Source: Branchiostoma floridae
Taxonomy: Eukaryota > Chordata > Leptocardii > Amphioxiformes > Branchiostomatidae
Assembly (NCBI RefSeq): GCF_000003815.2
Contig: NC_049983.1
Span: forward strand, 13,584,240-13,648,239
DNA length: 64,000 nt
Direction of reading: 5' to 3'
In this document: in pieces, positions 26,101 through 33,910 of the stretch
Position numbering within the stretch: the stretch's first letter is position 1
Layout: each line of letters starts with the position of its first letter
Translations under genes and position numbers: made by a program
Notes under the pieces: generated by a model
What the model was told of the DNA's origin: nothing
Databases searched by the model: none
What the model saw: the letters and a program-made list of their open reading frames with translations, nothing else

Positions 26101-27404
26101 TTTCACAAGAGTTCTCACCTCACACTACATAGTACCAGTACTAGGTCATCAATTGTTCTGTACCATATAAGTTTCTTGAAATCCATTTCAAATGTTCAAA
26201 TCTTTGCTGTATAAGTTACAGCATAACACAGTCACTGTTATGAATTACGTAGTATTCCAGATGTCATATGACACATGTAACATTGCTATCGGCAAATGCA
26301 ACCATTTGCTCTGTACACTTTTAGATTCCTAATTCATCAATGAACTGGACATTTTCACATTTTCCCCTCAGTCAACCATGTAACAGTCCATCAAAGAGGA
26401 TCAGAGTTGTTGACTTAAACTAAGCTCTCTTGTGTTATCATGTATAAAGGCATATTTGTGAATACAAATAAGGACAACCCCCTGGTGAACAGCTGGCATT
26501 GTATCTATAGCAAACTATGCTTGTTGGCAGGCAGGCACGCATGCTGTTTTTTCTGTATTTTCCATTCAGTCTCACACAATGGTCAAAGAAAATACACCTG
26601 TTTTCTGCATATCATAGTTTGATTTACAAATGCATGTTTCCTGTGCCACCTCATTCACTATTTATGCTGTTTGAAGTAAATTTTGGCTGAATTAAGCTTG
26701 TCACAATATAGTTGTGGTATATTTGCTTAATATGTAATAACCTGAGCCAAGGAAAATTTCAGTTTTCCCAGCCATGGCACTGTGGAAATGAGCTGCATGT
26801 TTCGGTTTGAAAAGAAGGATTCATGAAGCTTAATACATATTTAAAAGGGAGAACTAATTGATACACTGTACATGAATAAAGAAGTTTACATTGAGTCACT
26901 TGTGACTTAAAGATAATGTTAAGATATTTATATTCCAATACTATAAAGTGGAACTTGTTGCCACCAAGTACAGTAGGGGCATCCCCACTGGATAGCTTTA
27001 ATTAATGCCTGAGCAGCTAGATATGCAAACTTGTGACAGGTTGATCAATGTAATATAACCAGCTGCTGCTGCTGCACCTTGTTCCTGCAAAGTCGGTGCA
27101 TTAAACCCGAGGGCAGATATATTCATGTACTGGAGAGGAGTAGAAACCGATGTAGAAAATAGCTGAAATGTGTATCCATAGCTAATTATTTTCTGCATGC
27201 CCCAGTCAGGTAGGTGACTGATGAACGAAAGACAGACAAAAAAAAAGAAAAAGATTTGCAGCTGACCTGTGGAGCATCCAGCGGAGGCAGGTGTGAGATG
27301 ATGTCTGGCCGCTGTGGCTGGTACCTGACAAAGCTCTTTGTAAACGCACCCGAGCCATCAGGACTGTAGGAGAGCTGTTGGTAGACACCAGGGCTGTAGG
27401 ATCT
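130..27404 (-). CDS. DNAH3: Axonemal dynein heavy chain, DNAH3-type (partial, 50 exons)
   Basis: Motor subunit of a single-headed inner dynein arm in cilia and flagella; it couples ATP hydrolysis in its AAA ring to sliding of axonemal microtubules. I joined 50 exons, all with GT donors and AG acceptors. They total 8,433 nt, and every junction keeps phase with no internal stop. The paralogue call rests on recalled DNAH3-like stretches: DSIANNYS near the N-terminus, [19 protein letters not shown] in the linker, [13 protein letters not shown] after AAA1, and LQPVPWFI before AAA2. DNAH7 and DNAH12 are the nearest alternatives. All four nucleotide-binding P-loops are present. The model begins at an AGA codon following a strong acceptor, so at least one upstream exon with the start codon is missing; the first in-frame Met lies deep in exon 5. 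The 3' third of the gene (stalk, AAA5, AAA6, C-terminal domain) lies beyond position 1. No frameshift or lost motif was seen, so the gene appears functional. Confidence 0.96.
2490..4480 (-). CDS. DNAH3: DNAH3 exons 42-45: AAA3 module
   Basis: Exons: 4242-4480, 3625-3774, 3039-3258 and 2490-2753, encoding visible residues 2257-2547. Exon 42 holds [14 protein letters not shown] and the AAA3 Walker A loop [12 protein letters not shown], followed by [21 protein letters not shown]. Exon 43 carries the Walker B run [12 protein letters not shown]. Exon 44 has the sensor region [12 protein letters not shown] and [12 protein letters not shown]. Exon 45 has [27 protein letters not shown] and [21 protein letters not shown]3 is the regulatory nucleotide site in dyneins; both Walker motifs are intact, so ATP binding and hydrolysis there look possible. 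The intron between exons 43 and 44 contains a 189-bp inverted-repeat element. Confidence 0.97.
3323..3511. mobile_element. MITE-like element, AGTTCACC termini
   Basis: A 189-bp segment in the intron between DNAH3 exons 43 and 44. It starts AGTTCACCTTATTCG and ends with the inverse (GGATAAAGGTGAACT). The two arms remain similar for about 65-70 bp, including shared GGGATAT blocks, so the unit is nearly all inverted repeat. There is no coding capacity. I found no clear target-site duplication. Elements with this AGTTCACCTTTATCC terminus are, from memory, frequent in lancelet DNA; I did not check this. It is probably a non-autonomous DNA transposon. Confidence 0.7.
3903..3945. repeat. Dispersed repeat fragment, copy 1
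   Basis: GTTACGCCGAAGGGCGGTTA followed by TACCGGCTA and then a (GATACA)n-like run ending near 3960. A related fragment is at 9714-9750. It is probably part of a dispersed lancelet repeat. Confidence 0.5.
4481..5887. other. DNAH3: Long DNAH3 intron (exon 41 to 42)
   Basis: A 1.4-kb AT-rich intron. Besides the small inverted-repeat element at 5570-5708 I see no coding exon or RNA gene. Several open stretches at 5.2-5.5 kb lack coding character. Confidence 0.6.
5570..5708. mobile_element. Short inverted-repeat element (diverged MITE)
   Basis: Within the intron between exons 41 and 42. The left arm (AGGGTTGTTGGAAAAACC, continuing CTGTCCAGTCCAG) and the inverse of the right arm (AGGGTTGACAGAAAAACC, continuing CTGTCTAGTTCAG) match over about 38 bp with a few differences. 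The whole unit is about 139 bp and can fold into one hairpin. No convincing target-site duplication is visible, so the exact ends are uncertain. Confidence 0.55.
5888..8990 (-). CDS. DNAH3: DNAH3 exons 34-41: AAA2 module and acidic loop
   Basis: Exons: 8859-8990, 8525-8612, 7857-8088, 7495-7609, 7056-7189, 6407-6601, 6237-6296 and 5888-6035, encoding visible residues 1889-2256. The AAA2 P-loop GDPLGGKTS lies in exon 34, after [11 protein letters not shown]. Exon 36 has the Walker B-like [21 protein letters not shown] and then [11 protein letters not shown]. The split Arg codon rejoins to [13 protein letters not shown] in exon 37. Exon 39 (6407-6601) contains an Asp/Asn-rich run ([12 protein letters not shown]) followed by a Thr/Ser/Glu-rich stretch before FALVWSVGG, an enlarged acidic surface loop compared with DNAH7 and DNAH3 as I recall them. 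Exon 40 is only 60 bp. AAA2 in dyneins generally binds ATP structurally without turnover (family knowledge). Confidence 0.96.
8307..8480. repeat. Intronic direct repeat, copy A
   Basis: About 170 bp in the intron between exons 35 and 36. It aligns along its whole length with 9489-9676. Both copies run from GAGTTCAT through TTCAGCACCAAGGACAG, AGATATACATCTGGACA and GCATGAGGA to a TTTTCTAAG-type end. No terminal inverted repeat was seen. It could be a SINE or other dispersed repeat, or a local duplication. Confidence 0.7.
8334..8350 (+). promoter_or_regulatory. RE1/NRSE-like 17-mer, site 1
   Basis: TTCAGCACCAAGGACAG fits the RE1 pattern NTYAGMRCCNNRGMSAG (the vertebrate REST/NRSF binding consensus) at every defined position. 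It lies in repeat copy A. Binding by a lancelet protein is unproven. Confidence 0.4.
9241..12142 (-). CDS. DNAH3: DNAH3 exons 26-33: AAA1 module
   Basis: Exons: 12067-12142, 11742-11864, 11380-11488, 11021-11140, 10612-10782, 10140-10277, 9834-9977 and 9241-9405, encoding visible residues 1540-1888. AAA1 is the main ATPase site. Exon 28 carries the Walker A loop GPAGTGKTE, which follows LGGAPE. Exon 29 has [19 protein letters not shown] and the Walker B stretch [10 protein letters not shown]. Exon 30 has the sensor-I region [17 protein letters not shown]. Exons 31-32 contain [21 protein letters not shown] and [14 protein letters not shown]. All catalytic residues visible in dynein AAA1 are intact: the P-loop Lys and Thr, and the Walker B Asp-Glu. 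Exon 33 ([20 protein letters not shown]) leads to AAA2 and resembles DNAH3 more than DNAH7. Confidence 0.97.
9489..9676. repeat. Intronic direct repeat, copy B
   Basis: Second copy of the unit at 8307-8480, same orientation, in the intron between exons 32 and 33, about 1.18 kb away. The copies differ at scattered bases and by small indels, so the duplication is not recent. Confidence 0.7.
9517..9533 (+). promoter_or_regulatory. RE1/NRSE-like 17-mer, site 2
   Basis: Identical 17-mer to site 1, within repeat copy B. Because it sits in a duplicated unit, it is not independent of site 1. Confidence 0.4.
9714..9750. repeat. Dispersed repeat fragment, copy 2
   Basis: GTTATGCAGAAGGGCAGTTA followed by TATCGGCTAC, a diverged match to the fragment at 3903-3945 in the same orientation. 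It sits in the intron between exons 32 and 33. Confidence 0.45.
12345..18640 (-). CDS. DNAH3: DNAH3 exons 15-25: neck and linker (DHC_N2-like)
   Basis: Exons: 18510-18640, 17680-17875, 16811-17005, 16426-16614, 15882-16010, 15565-15765, 15274-15413, 14830-14988, 14263-14491, 12667-12819 and 12345-12486, encoding visible residues 919-1539. The linker is the lever that swings across the AAA ring. Family landmarks are [11 protein letters not shown] with KWMNGPL, the GIKDRHWD element, [45 protein letters not shown] and [15 protein letters not shown]. The exon 22/23 junction splits an Arg codon inside FFPRFFF, which is a stringent check of both splice sites. Exon 25 ends in the [11 protein letters not shown] element that precedes AAA1. 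Two inverted-repeat transposons sit in the introns flanking exon 16, and neither touches a splice site. Confidence 0.95.
12820..14262. other. DNAH3: Long DNAH3 intron (exon 23 to 24)
   Basis: 1,443 bp with no recognisable exon. It contains two related segments of about 60 bp at about 13812-13873 and 14032-14092, sharing GTGAAC, ACATTCACA and GGATGAAAGCCAT, spaced about 220 bp apart. This suggests an old local duplication. Confidence 0.6.
16367..16383 (+). promoter_or_regulatory. RE1/NRSE-like 17-mer, site 3
   Basis: The same 17-mer in the intron between DNAH3 exons 18 and 19, with largely different flanking sequence from sites 1 and 2. Confidence 0.4.
17197..17557. mobile_element. MITE with 3-bp TTA target duplication (PIF/Harbinger-like)
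   Basis: A 361-bp element in the intron between exons 16 and 17. The terminal inverted repeats begin GGCCACACCAATTT and extend about 35 bp, through TTCTTGGTTCACGGATT, with very few mismatches. It is flanked on both sides by TTA (17194-17196 and 17558-17560). A 3-bp TWA target duplication is the hallmark of PIF/Harbinger transposons (family knowledge). The interior is AT-rich and non-coding, so it is non-autonomous. Good arm identity suggests fairly recent insertion. Confidence 0.85.
18133..18477. mobile_element. MITE with CAGGGCTC termini and AATACT duplication
   Basis: A 345-bp element in the intron between exons 15 and 16. It begins CAGGGCTCGAAAT and ends with the inverse (ATTTTGAGCCCTG). 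The 6-bp sequence AATACT flanks both ends exactly (18127-18132 and 18478-18483). The interior has many GGGTGCAC/GTGCACCC motifs clustered near both ends, forming nested palindromes that may be transposase-binding repeats. It has no open reading frame. The superfamily is uncertain: a 6-bp duplication is not the usual 8 bp of hAT elements. Confidence 0.85.
18641..19878. other. DNAH3: Long DNAH3 intron (exon 14 to 15)
   Basis: 1.24 kb, AT-rich. I see no exon, RNA gene or transposon in it. Confidence 0.6.
19879..23338 (-). CDS. DNAH3: DNAH3 exons 7-14: dynein tail
   Basis: Exons: 23200-23338, 22686-22790, 22223-22353, 21850-22045, 21332-21535, 20660-20913, 20297-20501 and 19879-20082, encoding visible residues 439-918. 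This is the stem that carries the heavy chain and binds its actin, centrin or p28-type light chains (family knowledge). The pattern [13 protein letters not shown], then YPWHESV, then [21 protein letters not shown] parallels the same part of human DNAH3. Exon 14 ([17 protein letters not shown]) is helical and leads toward the linker. Splice phases are 0 or 2 and agree at every junction. Nothing is broken or missing. The introns here are 160-1,240 bp long; the one between exons 14 and 15 is the longest of the group. Confidence 0.93.
23148..23164 (-). promoter_or_regulatory. RE1/NRSE-like 17-mer, site 4
   Basis: TTCAGCACCAAGGACAA on the minus strand, one base off at the last position. It lies just downstream of exon 7 and has different flanks from the other three. 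Confidence 0.3.
23502..27404 (-). CDS. DNAH3: DNAH3 exons 1-6: disordered N-terminal region
   Basis: Exons, 5' to 3': 27267-27404, 25945-26036, 25685-25764, 24767-24884, 23879-24580 and 23502-23687, encoding visible residues 1-438. The segment is rich in Ser, Pro, Asn, Gly, Lys and Arg with no hydrophobic core, so it is probably disordered. The DSIANNYS motif across the exon 2/3 junction is shared with the human DNAH3 N-terminus as I recall it, and is the best evidence that these short exons belong to the gene. Exon 5 is 702 bp, by far the longest, and consists of low-complexity polar sequence that includes the first in-frame Met. The end of exon 6 (EEKDLER) leads into the conserved tail. Reading continues open upstream of exon 1 to an ATG near 27470, but a pyrimidine-rich tract ending in CAG at 27405 makes a splice acceptor more likely than a start there. 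Confidence 0.88.
24885..27266. other. DNAH3: DNAH3 introns between exons 1 and 4
   Basis: Three introns (26037-27266, 25765-25944, 24885-25684) separate the short N-terminal exons 1-4. They are AT-rich. Apart from those exons I see no feature in them. Confidence 0.5.
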
Positions 27405-30400
27405 CTGCAAGGAAATGGGAAAAATAAGTTCAGTTAAAACACCCATCTTCAACTTAGGTGAATTAAGCATGATGCAGTTTTAAGTAGCCAGTGGAAGTGA
27501 GATGCAACTTTGCGGCTTGCGTTTTTGACCAGGCACATCAGGCATTCTTTTAAATAAGTGTGTTGGGTTCTTTACATGAAGAGGTGTGACACTTGAGGCG
27601 AATGTCTAAAGCTCCCTAATACATGGAGAAAACAATCCTTAATGACTGATCTTCCATTGACCGTTTCTCAATAGGTTGAATCAACAGGTGGTTCTATCCA
27701 CCTGCTAAGAGATTTATTAGATTATTCCTTCCATTAAAATACCAATGAAAGAAATCGTGGATAAAGATAATCCTGATTTTTTTGTGAGTCCAACTTGAAG
27801 GTATTTTTGTTTTATGAGCTCTGATTTTCAGTTTGTCAAAGTATCTGGAGTTGTTAGTTTACATAACTCAGTGATGTACACACATTTACCAAACTTTTGT
27901 TCAGTTTGCTGCTGGAAGCTTAGTTCAATAGTATTTGTCAGTACTAAGTAATGCATACCAATATTACAACACATTTTCCCCTCACATATTAGTAATAAGT
28001 GATCATGACAGACTTTGCAAGGTGATCTGTCAGCGTGCACAAGTGATAGCATTAATCCCTGAAACAAATCCTTTGTCGAAATCATACACACTTTGGCTGA
28101 GAAAACTGAGATGGAAGAACCTTGTAGGCAGAGGAAATTTGGTATGATTACCATCTTCATTCTGTAACAAATACTTAACATGAAAGTGACAAGGTAAATC
28201 AGAAGATAGTGTTACTAATGTCAATGAGATCTGGGTGGTTACTGTTGTCCATTATTTCCAATTAATTGGTAATTCAATCTGTGTTCATTACATGTCCAGG
28301 TACATAGGCACTTACCATACAGTTCTACTTTAATATTGAAGGAGGTTCTTCTGCCTGTCATTTACTAAGAGTTTGAATGCTTCTTAATGCACAATGATTA
28401 AGTGTACTTTTCAATATGTAGTATGACTAATCATTGTTCATGACCCACATCTTCATAACGCGCTCTTTTCTGACAGATTTGTATATCAAGTGGTAAGCCT
28501 CTATATGAAAGAGCTCTCCAGCACTGTGCTTATATCAAAAGCATGAATTGCTTTGGGTAGTGATAGGATTTGGTGATTGCACACAAGAGTATACCCCTCT
28601 TGTTTCAAATAGTGTAACATACTTTGACATGCCCAATGTGTATCCTTAAAGACAAAACCAACAACATGCAACATTTCCTCCACAAGAGTTGTAAGTCCTT
28701 CGAATAGTGCTGAACTATGTCAGGGTTCAGGATTCTGATAGCTAGACAATAGAAAAATGTTTCGGCCCTTTAGGAACAATAGTTGACTAATCTACAGTTT
28801 TTGTTAGTCCCAGCTGATTAAGTATTTAGATAGAATCAACAGGATGAGGAAGCCATAAATCATAAATGTGGGAATTCAAGCACAACCCATCCTTTACAAA
28901 ATATATATGACTTTGTCCTTTTGATGGTAAGGCAGTTAAAATAGTCTGCCTTATCAAATACTTTTTTCCATTGTCTACACTACAGAAATCTAGAAGCGAC
29001 AAGGTGCATGATAGTCAAATATTTGACCGTTTTGTAATTTGCAGATAAGATATTTGAATGGGATGAAAGCTTTTGTTTTGTAAGGAATTTGCATGTCAAT
29101 CCCCGTCAGTCAAATGGTTCTGCTGTCAGGGTGTGGCATAATCCCGCCAAGCCGTTATGCATGCTGCAGATACTGTTTGTCCAAGCTTTCTAGCCTCCTT
29201 GGTTTGACCAAGGACATTTGGACCTACAGAATGTCTCAAACCCTTTACGATTAAAAGTTCTGTGTGGGCAAATTCAGTTCTTTAAAGAACCAGTTTCATC
29301 AGCACATCTAGACTTGATAAATCTAGAACCTGGTACTTTGAAGGTACCAAAAATCTTGTGCACATTTTCCAGACGATCAATAGCAGACAGTATAAGCCTA
29401 AGGGCTTTTGCCATTTTGTACATGTGTGGCTAAATTTCAGCTTGTGTTATGCTGAAGAGCCCAATATAAAGATACAGATGAACATAATGTGCACCAAACA
29501 CTTGTGACAAAGTGGGCTACAGATATGAAATGAGACATGTTTCATCAGGAGCGTCTGATTCTGAATTAGCTTAGTATACATTTATCCCAAAGTTCTCTGA
29601 TGTTGTCATTTAAAATAGGAACCATTATAACACAAACTACACTGTCAACCTTGAAAGAGCAAAATGCATGAAAGTTTCTGTTGTGAATGAAGGGCCTGTA
29701 ACAGGTGGTACGTGAGGAAGACAAAAGGCATGGGAGAATGTTGCTGCCATGCCCACCACAAGAATTTGCCAATGCCATTGGCGATAGCACAATGGTATTG
29801 ATGATTCTCTTTAATAGTATGTATGCTATGCTTGGTATCTACGAATCAAATGCAGAAATATGATACATAAGTTGAGTCAGTCAAACTGATATTGTTTTGC
29901 TTATTATTTTTTCAGGTGTTGTGGTGCACTGACTGCAGGAATCGATTCTTGGCAAGGTGCAGAGGCAGGACCGTTATATGAGAAGGTAACCCCAGCTGGG
30001 GTAAGGCTTGTCGTGGTATTTACCCAGGTCATGCTTACATGACTATACAAAGCATTTCTCTTGTCAGAGCAAGGAAAACGCAATTCCTTTCACCACAGAG
30101 GGGAAAAGAGTTGTCACAAAGATTGATATGCCACCTGTCTGGCAACACCGACTTGGTAATGGCAGACTTGCCTTTAAGGTGTATTTATGCAGCTTCAGAC
30201 GCGCCAAGTACGGGGTTCTTAGAACAGCAACGCTATGCAAGTGAACCGAAGCCTGTGTAAGAGGTCCTCCAGTGTTTGTCTTTGCTTTGCATACAGGACT
30301 GTACTTGAGCCATTTCCATTCAAGTCTGGGCATTGTTTCTTTAACATTAAGCAGCATCTTGCCACCGTTGGAACATTATCTCTGTTTTATGAGAAAACTA

Positions 30401-33400
30401 TGTAACAGCAAAAATAAAGTGACCTTTCCAGCTAAAGGATGCAGTGCTTTGCATAAGCCACGACGCTCAAAATATGGTGTTTGTACGTCTTCTTGGCATT
30501 TGGAAGCAATAAGGGTTGACAAAAAAATACTGTTCTGCTTCAGTCAAGGAGGAAACCAATACACTAAACCTGTCCATTAGTGAGAAGTTAATAATTATGT
30601 GACTACATCAATGACGTAAAGCACTGTGTACGGTGTCCATGTCCTAAATACCTGAATCGCTGCATTGCGCCCTGCTCTCATTTTACACCACAAAATCATT
30701 TTAAACAATGCAAATATGCCTTCAAAATGTAAGCTATACACATAATTCTTAAGCCAAAGCAAAAATGTTGGTCATTTTTCAGCTTCATGACTGTAAACCA
30801 CCAACCTTCTATAATGTAACTGCCGAGATATCTCAGCCTGTCGGTCAGGTATGGCTTGGAGCTGCTGATGACGCTATGGCTTGGCTAACAAGTGACATTT
30901 GAGTAAAACCTACAAAGCTAGGACAGAACCATTGGTCAAATTTTGGGGGGAGTAAGATGAGAGACAAAATAGAAAAAATGTTTTTTAATTGTGTCCAGCT
31001 GATATCCAAGACAATGCATTAGTTAAAGAATCTTGTAAAATGAATTTATTACACTTTTGATGTTTATATATTAAACTAGTACAACCCATCAGTATTTTTT
31101 TCATTGCGTTTCCCCCTTGCCGACAAAAAAATGAGAGAACCCAGTGTTAAAGCTTTGGCGTTGTTTGTACAGGCTCTGCACACATGGCTTACACCATTCA
31201 TTGTAAGAACCTGTGGCAAATGCTCACCTTCATAGAGTGCCAATTATGGCAAGTCTAACACCGAAAAGTCATCTAAATGGTAGACTCTTTCCTAATGGAT
31301 CCCCATTGTTTGTTTTACAGCATTACGGCATATTACCGGTTATTCAGCGGTTGATGTAATAATATGGGCACATCATGGGGTGAAGCAAGCAGAAAGATTT
31401 AGGCAGTGACGTAAGGGTAACAACGTAAGACATTTCCGTTTGCACATGGTATTCCAAACCACCTGCTTCTATGTACACCACATGAGCACTCCATGTCTGT
31501 CTTAATGGCAATGAGAAGGGGCAGACTAAATTTCACTGCATTAAAGAGGTAACATAAATTACACATTTCATTGTGTACATAGTACATAATGCTTTCTGAG
31601 TAGCCTGGTGGGTTTTGTGCAAAGACTTAGTCTTTTTCATGTTGGCAAAACAGGATCAAATAATGTCCAGCCTTACAATTTCAATTTTTGTTGTGGTCAT
31701 TTTGTTTAGATAATGTGGTGCTTTGTTGGGTTAATCAATAAATCATTGTGGGTTTTTTGAAAAGGCACACATCTGCCAAAAGAACAGTCACAAAAAGAGT
31801 CATCCTCTTGAATAGGACACCACAAGAGGAGCCATTAGGGTGTGCCAGTCTCAGCCAACCTGTCCAGAAGGCACGTGTGGTGGGCAGGAGTGGCGGGAAA
31901 CCTGGAACCTGACACCTGTTGGCCATAGCTGCTTCTACCACTCTGCTATTACACACACTCACACACACACATTGTGGTTTTATGCCAATGATGTTCATCA
32001 CACTTTTAACCAATTACATGTACTTCTAGAACTACCGATCGTAACAGAATTCATCCATATTTTGTCCACTATGTGGTCATTTTAAACTGATGCAAAGCTG
32101 TATTAGTATCATAAGCTCAAGGGATGGATGTTCCTGGTCTACATATGACATACATTCAATTTATTGTTCTTTTCCAATATGATGAAATATTTCAATTTAT
32201 CATTGAATCATAAAAGCACCAAAAAAAACTGACAGTGTGTAATAAACTGCTTAATCCCAGCACTGACAGTGAGTCCCTTCAGCACCACATGTTGTATTTT
32301 CTGGGAAGTTATAGTTGAAGAGAGTTAAAGGTTAATCTGGCCATTGGGAAAGGTTAGAGGCTGTTGGGCAAATATGTGAACACTGTGTACCTTCTGTGAA
32401 ATGAAAGTACATGTAATAACGTAAATGGAAGGATAATAAACAAAGGCTAATTGCATGGGAAGATCCTGTTTGGTTAATCAGAGCAATTAGTTTCCAGGTC
32501 ATATTGGTTTCTTGGTTACTTCCTGAGATTGCAGCTGCGACAACTGTTGTTGGTACAAAGTTGCATATATTATGAAATAATGGCAAAGTTACTGATGATG
32601 TCTTCTCTTCTCTTCACGTTTTGCAAGATTATGATTAATATACAAGCCCTGTTATGTTCTTATTGTTTGTGCAGACCCAGTTTGCTGAGTGGTCCCACTT
32701 TCTATTGCTGTAAACGCTGCAACATTCTCAGACAGCTTGGCAACCCAGGTATCTCTGCTATGCACACATTCTTGTTGTCAGGGAGATGCATTACCTGCCC
32801 TTCCCTTTGTCCAGAGGAAGGATTCTGAGAGGTAAAAACTGATTGCCAACATTCCACTCAATGTGGATGCACCAACTGGCTAATATCCTGCAACATTACC
32901 ACAATCAACCCAGAATAAATGTTCACTGCTGTTTATAAACTGTAAAACATGACACTGTGAGGCATGTTAAGCCATAGATCTTGGCACTAATGGATTCCGA
33001 AATTATGGGAAAGAATTGATAAAATAAGAATTAAAATAGTTATCAGTACAATGGATACGTTATTTGTGAAGGTCATAACGTTTGTCATACTTTATCTAAC
33101 ATCAATATGTGATTTGACAAATGAGAAGTTGTTCCTGATTAGAGGGTTTCAACTGCCATTGTATCCATTCCATTCATTTCTGCCTGGACAGGAACTAAAT
33201 CACATAATCTCATGTTACTGTCTCCCATGTATGGACACAGCTGTTAATGTGTTGATAGCAATTTTCATGGACACGCCCAATCATTTGTGGAGTTGGTCAT
33301 GCATTGGGTCTTAAATATTGCTGGATCTTAAGTCAAAGACAACGTTGTAAGATGTGGCAAGGCCTTCCTCATGGTAAAACATAACCACCTACAGAAAATT

Positions 33401-33792
33401 AGCGTGGCAAATGTCATATAGCATGATGAGCATCCTTTTCCTGTTTCAACCGTATTGTAACATGGTAAGAGTTAAACCTTGTGTTTTTACATGCTTACAA
33501 GAGTTAACTGGGCCCATATCACAGCAGTATCATGACAGTGGCTTTGCCAATGACTGTAAGGTTTCAGACAATGCAGTTTCCTATGACTGACTCCCTGGGA
33601 TTGCCTCATATCAAAAATATTTTAGTCCAACAGGATGTTTGTGCAACAGGTGTATTATACTGGCAGACTCGAAAGTTCCTCACAATAAGAGGCATTGTTC
33701 TGTCGATATGTGGTAACATCAAGTAACCTGAACAAGCCATGAAAGTAAAGTCATACGCACAAGAAGAGTGAGAGAGACAGAGCATACTGCAT
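27405..33792. other. DNAH3 5' intron or upstream region
   Basis: A long non-coding stretch that must contain, or be followed upstream by, the DNAH3 start exon. No short ATG exon ending in a phase-0 donor stood out. A tRNA-like SINE candidate lies at about 31830-31965. The rest shows no recognisable element. Confidence 0.5.
31830..31965 (-). repeat. Possible tRNA-derived SINE with CA microsatellite
   Basis: Read on the minus strand, a CA/GT microsatellite (about 31950-31970) is followed by an A-box-like TAGCAGAGTGGTAGAAGC. A weak B-box-like GGTTCCAGGTTTCC follows about 35 bp further on. The spacing and order are those of a pol III promoter. The B-box departs from consensus, so this is a tentative call. 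Confidence 0.35.
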
Positions 33793-33910
33793 ACCTGAGT
33801 CAGCCCGCCATGTTGGATTCAGGTGTGGCGTCCCCAGTATGTCATGCCCCGTGAGCCGTGAGTGTTGGGTCTGTGTACCCAGGCCCTGCATACATGACTG
33901 CCGTTGGCCC
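33793..33910 (-). promoter_or_regulatory. Possible untranslated first exon of DNAH3
   Basis: On the minus strand CAACATGGCGGGCTGACTCAG is followed by GTATGC, a good donor. The ATGGCGG motif resembles a YY1-type element common just downstream of animal start sites. The ATG here is followed at once by TGA, and the frame that would join exon 1 has a stop and no Met, so this could only be 5' UTR. Assignment to DNAH3 is a guess from orientation and position. Confidence 0.2.

Noticed and set aside
31840-31960. Plus-strand frame with Cys and His residues (QPTCPEGTCGG)
   Set aside because: It lies inside the tRNA-like SINE candidate and runs into a CA microsatellite; no splice sites fit.
32279-32295. 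TTCAGCACCACATG, a possible fifth RE1-like site
   Set aside because: Only the left half-site matches; the GGACAG half is missing.
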